From positions 186,001 to 250,000 of the forward strand of contig DASXVA010000009.1 of NCBI GenBank assembly GCA_036504515.1: a DNA stretch of 64,000 nucleotides. Direction: 5' to 3'. The position numbers were made by a program, and so were the translations under genes. Positions 60,609 through 64,000 of this stretch are shown here, piece after piece. Each line of letters opens with the position of its first letter. Position 1 is the first letter of the stretch. The notes under the pieces were generated by a model. The model worked only from the letters and a program-made list of their open reading frames with translations. It had not been told where the DNA came from and did not search any database. This stretch comes from AWTP1-18 sp036504515 (GTDB taxonomy: Bacteria > Pseudomonadota > Gammaproteobacteria > Burkholderiales > Rhodocyclaceae).

Positions 60609-61586
60609 ATGAACCTTTGGCAAAAAATCCGTGAACTTCTCGGCCCCGAGCCGGCGGTGGATGCCGCCATCGTGCATGGGGTGGCCCATGCCGTGGCCGT
60701 GGTCGATCCGGTCCTCAAGGTGGTGGGCGGGCTGGAGCAGCATCTGGGCGCTGCCGTGGCCCATGCGCTGGAATACTGCGCCCGACTCGTCGAGGAATTG
60801 CCGCCTCCGCTGGAGGTCAGCCACCGGCGTTTTGCCACGGACCCGCTGGTGCATGCCCTGTTTGCCTCGGCCAACGATATCGACCTGATGCTGGGCCGCA
60901 GCAGCGCCCTGCGGGAATTCCTGGCCGATGGCAGCAATGCTTTCAGCGAGGACTGCTATGCCTTGTTGGGCATGCGCCGCAACCAGAAGACTGTGCTCGG
61001 CATGGCCCTGCACGGCAATGTGCTTCAGGCCGATGCGCCGCACAAGCTGCTTTATTTTTCTGACCACGCCCTGCAGGAACTCAGCCTGTCGGAAGAGGAA
61101 ACCCGGCGTCGTTTGCAATTCACTGCCTTTGACAGTCTGGTGCACAAGTTTGCCGACGAGCAGGCGCAACAGCGCAAGGCCCGGGATGAATTGCACCTGG
61201 CCTGGGAGTCGGAGCGGGCCAGCGGGCGTGGCGAGTTGCTGCCGGATGAAAAAGCCTGGCGTATTTCTGCCCTGGAGGCCCGTTACAACGAAAGCACGGC
61301 GGCCCTGGCCCCGGAGCAAACCCTGGCCCGCCTAGCCGAATGGCTGATGACCCCGGAGCAGCATATTTCGCTGGAACCTTGCACCGTTACCGTGGACAGC
61401 ATGGGGGTCATGGTGGAGCCCGATCCCGAGCGCAGCGACATCCACACCCTGCAATGTCCGCAACTGGTCAGCCGCGACCGGCGCCGCTGGATCGTCCTGC
61501 TGGTCAAGCTTTCCTGCAGCGAGGCAAGGGATGCGGTTGTCGCCCAGGAAAAGAGCGAAGCAGCCATGCGTAGCCTGTTTTTATAG
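60609..61586 (+). CDS. Conserved-looking hypothetical protein, 325 residues
   Basis: From ATG at 60609 (MNLWQKIRELLG); a TTG at 60603 is also possible. The protein is mostly helical, with no signal peptide and no membrane segment that I can support. Segments such as SALREFLADGSNAFSEDCYA and KFADEQAQQRKARDELHLAW suggest two helical lobes. It has a good reading frame and codon use like its neighbours, so it is a real gene. I do not recognise the family. It is convergent with the methyltransferase gene. Confidence 0.8.
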   Translation: MNLWQKIRELLGPEPAVDAAIVHGVAHAVAVVDPVLKVVGGLEQHLGAAVAHALEYCARLVEELPPPLEVSHRRFATDPLVHALFASANDIDLMLGRSSALREFLADGSNAFSEDCYALLGMRRNQKTVLGMALHGNVLQADAPHKLLYFSDHALQELSLSEEETRRRLQFTAFDSLVHKFADEQAQQRKARDELHLAWESERASGRGELLPDEKAWRISALEARYNESTAALAPEQTLARLAEWLMTPEQHISLEPCTVTVDSMGVMVEPDPERSDIHTLQCPQLVSRDRRRWIVLLVKLSCSEARDAVVAQEKSEAAMRSLFL

Positions 61587-61617
61587 GCCTCTCACTGAAC
61601 GAACTGGTTGTTGAGTC

Positions 61618-62091
61618 CTAGACCCAGCGTCGCACCCGGGACTGGTAGTTTCGGTAGCTTTTACCGAACCGCTTTGCCAGATAAACCTCTTCGCGGCGAA
61701 TCACGCCCCAATCCATCAGGGCCAGCAGCGGGATAAGCAATACCAGCAGCCAGGCTGCATTGGAGATGAAGGCAATGCCCAGGTACAGACCGGTTATGGC
61801 CACATAAATTGGATTGCGGGAATAACGGAAGGGGCCGTCGGACACCAGGGCCGAGGCCGGTTTTCTGGGATTCGGCGTTGTGCCCTTGCGACGCAGGGCG
61901 AGCAGGGACAAGACGGTCAGTAGGGTTGCCAAGGCGAGCAGCGCGGCACCGAGAATCAGGTGTAGCCCGTCGTCGGCCAGAATGCTCTGGGGCGTTATTG
62001 ATTGCAGATAAAAGCCGAGGGTCAGCGTGCCGAGGTAGAGCAGGGGAGCCGGGGCAATGATGGCAGGCGCACTAGGGTCCGGCTGGGGCAT
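61618..62091 (-). CDS. ICMT/PEMT-like membrane methyltransferase
   Basis: 157 residues, about four membrane segments. It carries the isoprenylcysteine methyltransferase-like pattern: TPNPRKPASALVSDGPFRYS, then SRNPIYVAI, and a C-terminal RREEVYLAKRFGKSY with the conserved Glu-Glu-x2-Leu, ending VRRWV. It likely uses S-adenosylmethionine; the substrate is unknown. It starts 12 bases after the trhP stop, same strand. Confidence 0.88.
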   Translation of the reverse strand: MPQPDPSAPAIIAPAPLLYLGTLTLGFYLQSITPQSILADDGLHLILGAALLALATLLTVLSLLALRRKGTTPNPRKPASALVSDGPFRYSRNPIYVAITGLYLGIAFISNAAWLLVLLIPLLALMDWGVIRREEVYLAKRFGKSYRNYQSRVRRWV

Positions 62092-62103
62092 CAGGAAAAC
62101 CGC

Positions 62104-63417
62104 TTAGACGAAGCGGGCAATGAAAGCACCCTCCAGTCCCGCAGGCAAGGGGATTTTGACTTGATGGCCGCTGCCCGGGGCGCACTCTGATGGCGTGCCT
62201 TCGCGACCGATCATGGATTCGAGAGTGACTTCGAAATTACCGGCGGGGTGCACAATCTCCAGCCGGTCGCCCACGGAGAACTTGTTTTTCACTTCCACCT
62301 CGGCCAGCCCGTCGGCGCTGTAGCTCAGCAGGTTGCCCACGTAAAGGCTGCGGTCCGATTCGGAATGGCCGCGCAGGTAGTTCTGGTAATCCCGGTCCGG
62401 GTGGCGTTCGTAGAAGCCGCCGGTGTAGCCCCGGTTGGCCAGGCCTTCCAGTTCCCGCAGCAGGCGCGGGTCGAGGGGGCGGCCCTCGGCGGCATCGTCG
62501 ATGGCCTGGCGGTAGGTCTGGCAGGTGCGGGCCACGTAGTAGGGGGATTTGGTGCGGCCTTCGATCTTCAGGGAATCCACGCCGATCTCTGTCAGCCGCT
62601 GCACATGCTCGATGGCGCGCAGATCCTTGCTGTTCATGATGTAGGTGCCGTGCTCGTCCTCTTCGATGGGCATCAGTTCGCCGGGGCGCTGGGCTTCCTC
62701 GATCAGCCACTGGCGGCTGGTGATGGGCTCCGGGGCCGCATCCACCACCACCTTGGCGAGGGCGTGCAGATCGCCGCTGGCGTCTTCTTCCGCTTCTTTC
62801 ACCTTGTAGTCCCAGCGGCAGGAATTGGTGCAGGTGCCCTGGTTGGGGTCGCGGTGGCTGAAATAGCCCGAGAGCAGGCAGCGGCCGGAATAGGCGATGC
62901 AAAGGGCACCGTGGATGAAGACTTCCAGCTCCATGTCCGGGCATTCCTGGCGAATCTCGGCCACTTCGTCCAGGGACAATTCCCGGGAAAGAATCACCCG
63001 GGAAATCCCCGCTTGTTTCCAGAAGCGCACCGCTGCGTGGTTGACTGTGTTGGACTGGACGGAAAGGTGGATATCCACTTCCGGGAAAGCTTCCTTCACC
63101 ATCATGATCAGGCCGGGGTCGGACATGATCAGGGCGTCGGGCTTGAGGGCCATCACCGGCGTCATGTCGGCGATGTAGGTTTTCAACTTGGCATTGCGGG
63201 GGTAGATATTGCTGACCAGGAAAAACTTCTTGTTCAGCTCATGGGCCCGGTCGATGCCCTTTTTCAGCATCTCCAGTTTGCCGAAGTCGTTGTTGCGCAC
63301 CCGCAGGCTGTAGCGGGGCTGGCCGGCGTAGATGGCATCGGCACCGAAACGGAAGGCGGTGTCGAGCATTTCGTAGGAGCCGGCAGGGGCAAGAAGTTCG
63401 GGTCGTTTGAGGGCCAT
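62104..63417 (-). CDS. trhP: tRNA 5-hydroxyuridine synthesis protein TrhP (U32 family)
   Basis: 437 residues from MALKRPELLAPAGSYEMLDT; the frame opens 45 bases earlier without conservation. The cysteine set is CIAYSGRCLLSGYFSH and GTCTNSCRWDY. Length fits TrhP (YegQ), which makes 5-hydroxyuridine at tRNA position 34 using prephenate; the longer RlhA paralog is at 40.1-42.0 kb. It precedes the methyltransferase by 12 bases. Confidence 0.93.
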   Translation of the reverse strand: MALKRPELLAPAGSYEMLDTAFRFGADAIYAGQPRYSLRVRNNDFGKLEMLKKGIDRAHELNKKFFLVSNIYPRNAKLKTYIADMTPVMALKPDALIMSDPGLIMMVKEAFPEVDIHLSVQSNTVNHAAVRFWKQAGISRVILSRELSLDEVAEIRQECPDMELEVFIHGALCIAYSGRCLLSGYFSHRDPNQGTCTNSCRWDYKVKEAEEDASGDLHALAKVVVDAAPEPITSRQWLIEEAQRPGELMPIEEDEHGTYIMNSKDLRAIEHVQRLTEIGVDSLKIEGRTKSPYYVARTCQTYRQAIDDAAEGRPLDPRLLRELEGLANRGYTGGFYERHPDRDYQNYLRGHSESDRSLYVGNLLSYSADGLAEVEVKNKFSVGDRLEIVHPAGNFEVTLESMIGREGTPSECAPGSGHQVKIPLPAGLEGAFIARFV

Positions 63418-63589
63418 GGTGTTTCCGGGCGGGGTAAATCGGGAGGGGGCGGAGACTACCACCAGCAGCGCGGCATGAAAACCGGCGGGGTAAGTATGGG
63501 TATTGGGCTTGGCTATACGCTCGAAGGCAAAGCAAGGCCCTGAGCCTGATGTGCAGCCAGCTGTGTGACAAAGGAAATTACTGTCAGAT

Positions 63590-63609
63590 TAATTGAACAC
63601 ATTCAATTA
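63590..63609. promoter_or_regulatory. 20-base dyad upstream of the DUF4145 gene
   Basis: TAATTGAA and TTCAATTA are 8-base perfect arms with spacer CACA, 37 bases before the ATG at 63647. It is a candidate operator in an AT-rich spacer. Confidence 0.4.
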
Positions 63610-63646
63610 CCATGTTGATAGTTGTTTTTATACATGAGGTTAGTCA

Positions 63647-64000
63647 ATGGCCGAAATTATTGCTGACTGTCCGCGATGCGGCGCGCAACACTCAACTCTG
63701 GATCTGACCAGTAGCGTTAGGATTGGCGACAGACATGGTTGGCAAGGTGTTCATGAAGCTTTCTGTGTGTGTCGTCATTGCTCGCGATCATCAATTCACT
63801 TGATCGTTGATAAAGATGTGAAATTTGCTGAGTTAGCGTCCCACAAAGGACTAGAAGCACTGGGCGCGATTACAAGCTATGTAGATGTCCAAGGTCACCT
63901 AAGCCTTAAGGATGAAAGAAGGGCCGATCCACCGGAACACTTGCCAGATGAGATACGTTCAGTGTTTGAGGAGGGGGCAACATGTTTGGCAGTGAACTGC
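63647..64000 (+). CDS. Zinc-ribbon DUF4145 protein, N-terminal part (cut by window edge)
   Basis: 118 codons are visible with no stop to the edge. It starts MAEIIADCPRCGAQHSTLDL with a second pair in FCVCRHCSRSS, giving a four-cysteine zinc ribbon. The later PDEIRSVFEEGATCLAVNC segment is the start of a DUF4145 domain. GAGGT precedes the ATG. Base composition is lower in GC than the rest of the window, hinting at horizontal origin. DUF4145 proteins are often found near defence or restriction genes; that context lies outside this window. Confidence 0.8.
   Translation, partial: MAEIIADCPRCGAQHSTLDLTSSVRIGDRHGWQGVHEAFCVCRHCSRSSIHLIVDKDVKFAELASHKGLEALGAITSYVDVQGHLSLKDERRADPPEHLPDEIRSVFEEGATCLAVNC

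Noticed and set aside
62248..63543. 431-codon open frame antisense to trhP
   Set aside because: Shadow of the conserved U32 gene with no family resemblance.

Overview
The window reads as ordinary chromosome of a betaproteobacterium. The closest fit by gene content is Rhodocyclales (a Dechloromonas/Azonexus-like organism). That placement is an inference from four things: the lepA-lepB-DUF4845-rnc-era-recO-pdxJ-acpS-nagZ order, an EarP/EF-P pair with Arg32, a Gcr-type membrane 'recombinase', and the many c-di-GMP and chemotaxis proteins. Base composition is fairly GC-rich throughout, except for a low-GC patch around 54.9-56.0 kb and the last ~430 bases.

Layout. 1-6 kb: the N-terminal part of an EAL/HDOD protein running off the left edge, an AsmA-like envelope protein, a chemoreceptor and a soluble hybrid histidine kinase. 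6.2-10.3 kb: an etfB-etfA-acyl-CoA dehydrogenase-MaoC hydratase operon for acyl-CoA oxidation, ending in a terminator. 10.3-16.4 kb: a lipocalin, tRNA-Glu with a near-consensus promoter, an acetate CoA-transferase, a LysR regulator divergent from an internally deleted aldo/keto reductase and an MFS exporter, then a Gly-Cys-Gly tRNA array. 15.9-20.6 kb: uracil-DNA glycosylase-uvrC-pgsA on the minus strand, and earP-efp on the plus strand. 20.7-30.6 kb: a TPR-like protein, a diguanylate cyclase, and the long minus-strand housekeeping operon from lepA down to nagZ and a DUF1289 gene, with smpB beyond it. 30.6-34.6 kb: ratA-rnfH, guaB and guaA. 34.6-48.3 kb: the gcr-like membrane protein, malic enzyme/phosphotransacetylase, MgtC, SlyX, RlhA, an HDOD protein, a sulfurtransferase, a 93-aa orphan, dusC, ettA and a cysteine-cluster protein.

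48.3-60.4 kb is the most accessory-like part. It holds a GAF-EAL protein, a divergent sulfide-oxidation module (fccA-fccB against soxY-soxZ), a ClpP-like peptidase, a STAS protein next to a short-tipped membrane chemoreceptor, a LysR regulator, an EAL-CBS-GGDEF protein, a chemoreceptor with its sensor domain at the C-terminus, and mobB. 60.6-63.4 kb: an unknown 325-aa protein, an ICMT-like methyltransferase and trhP. The window ends inside a zinc-ribbon DUF4145 gene of lower GC.

The main physiological themes are acyl-CoA and acetate metabolism, c-di-GMP and chemotaxis signalling, tRNA/rRNA modification and ribosome function (lepA, ettA, efp, rnc, era, rlhA, dusC, trhP), and periplasmic sulfide oxidation. 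I found no CRISPR array, insertion sequence or complete prophage. The best leads are three matching TGTGAA-N5-TTCACA boxes in two distant promoter regions, the aldo/keto reductase remnant, the fcc/sox divergent module with its inverted repeat, the chemoreceptor-STAS-ClpP-like cluster, and the low-GC boundary at the right edge.
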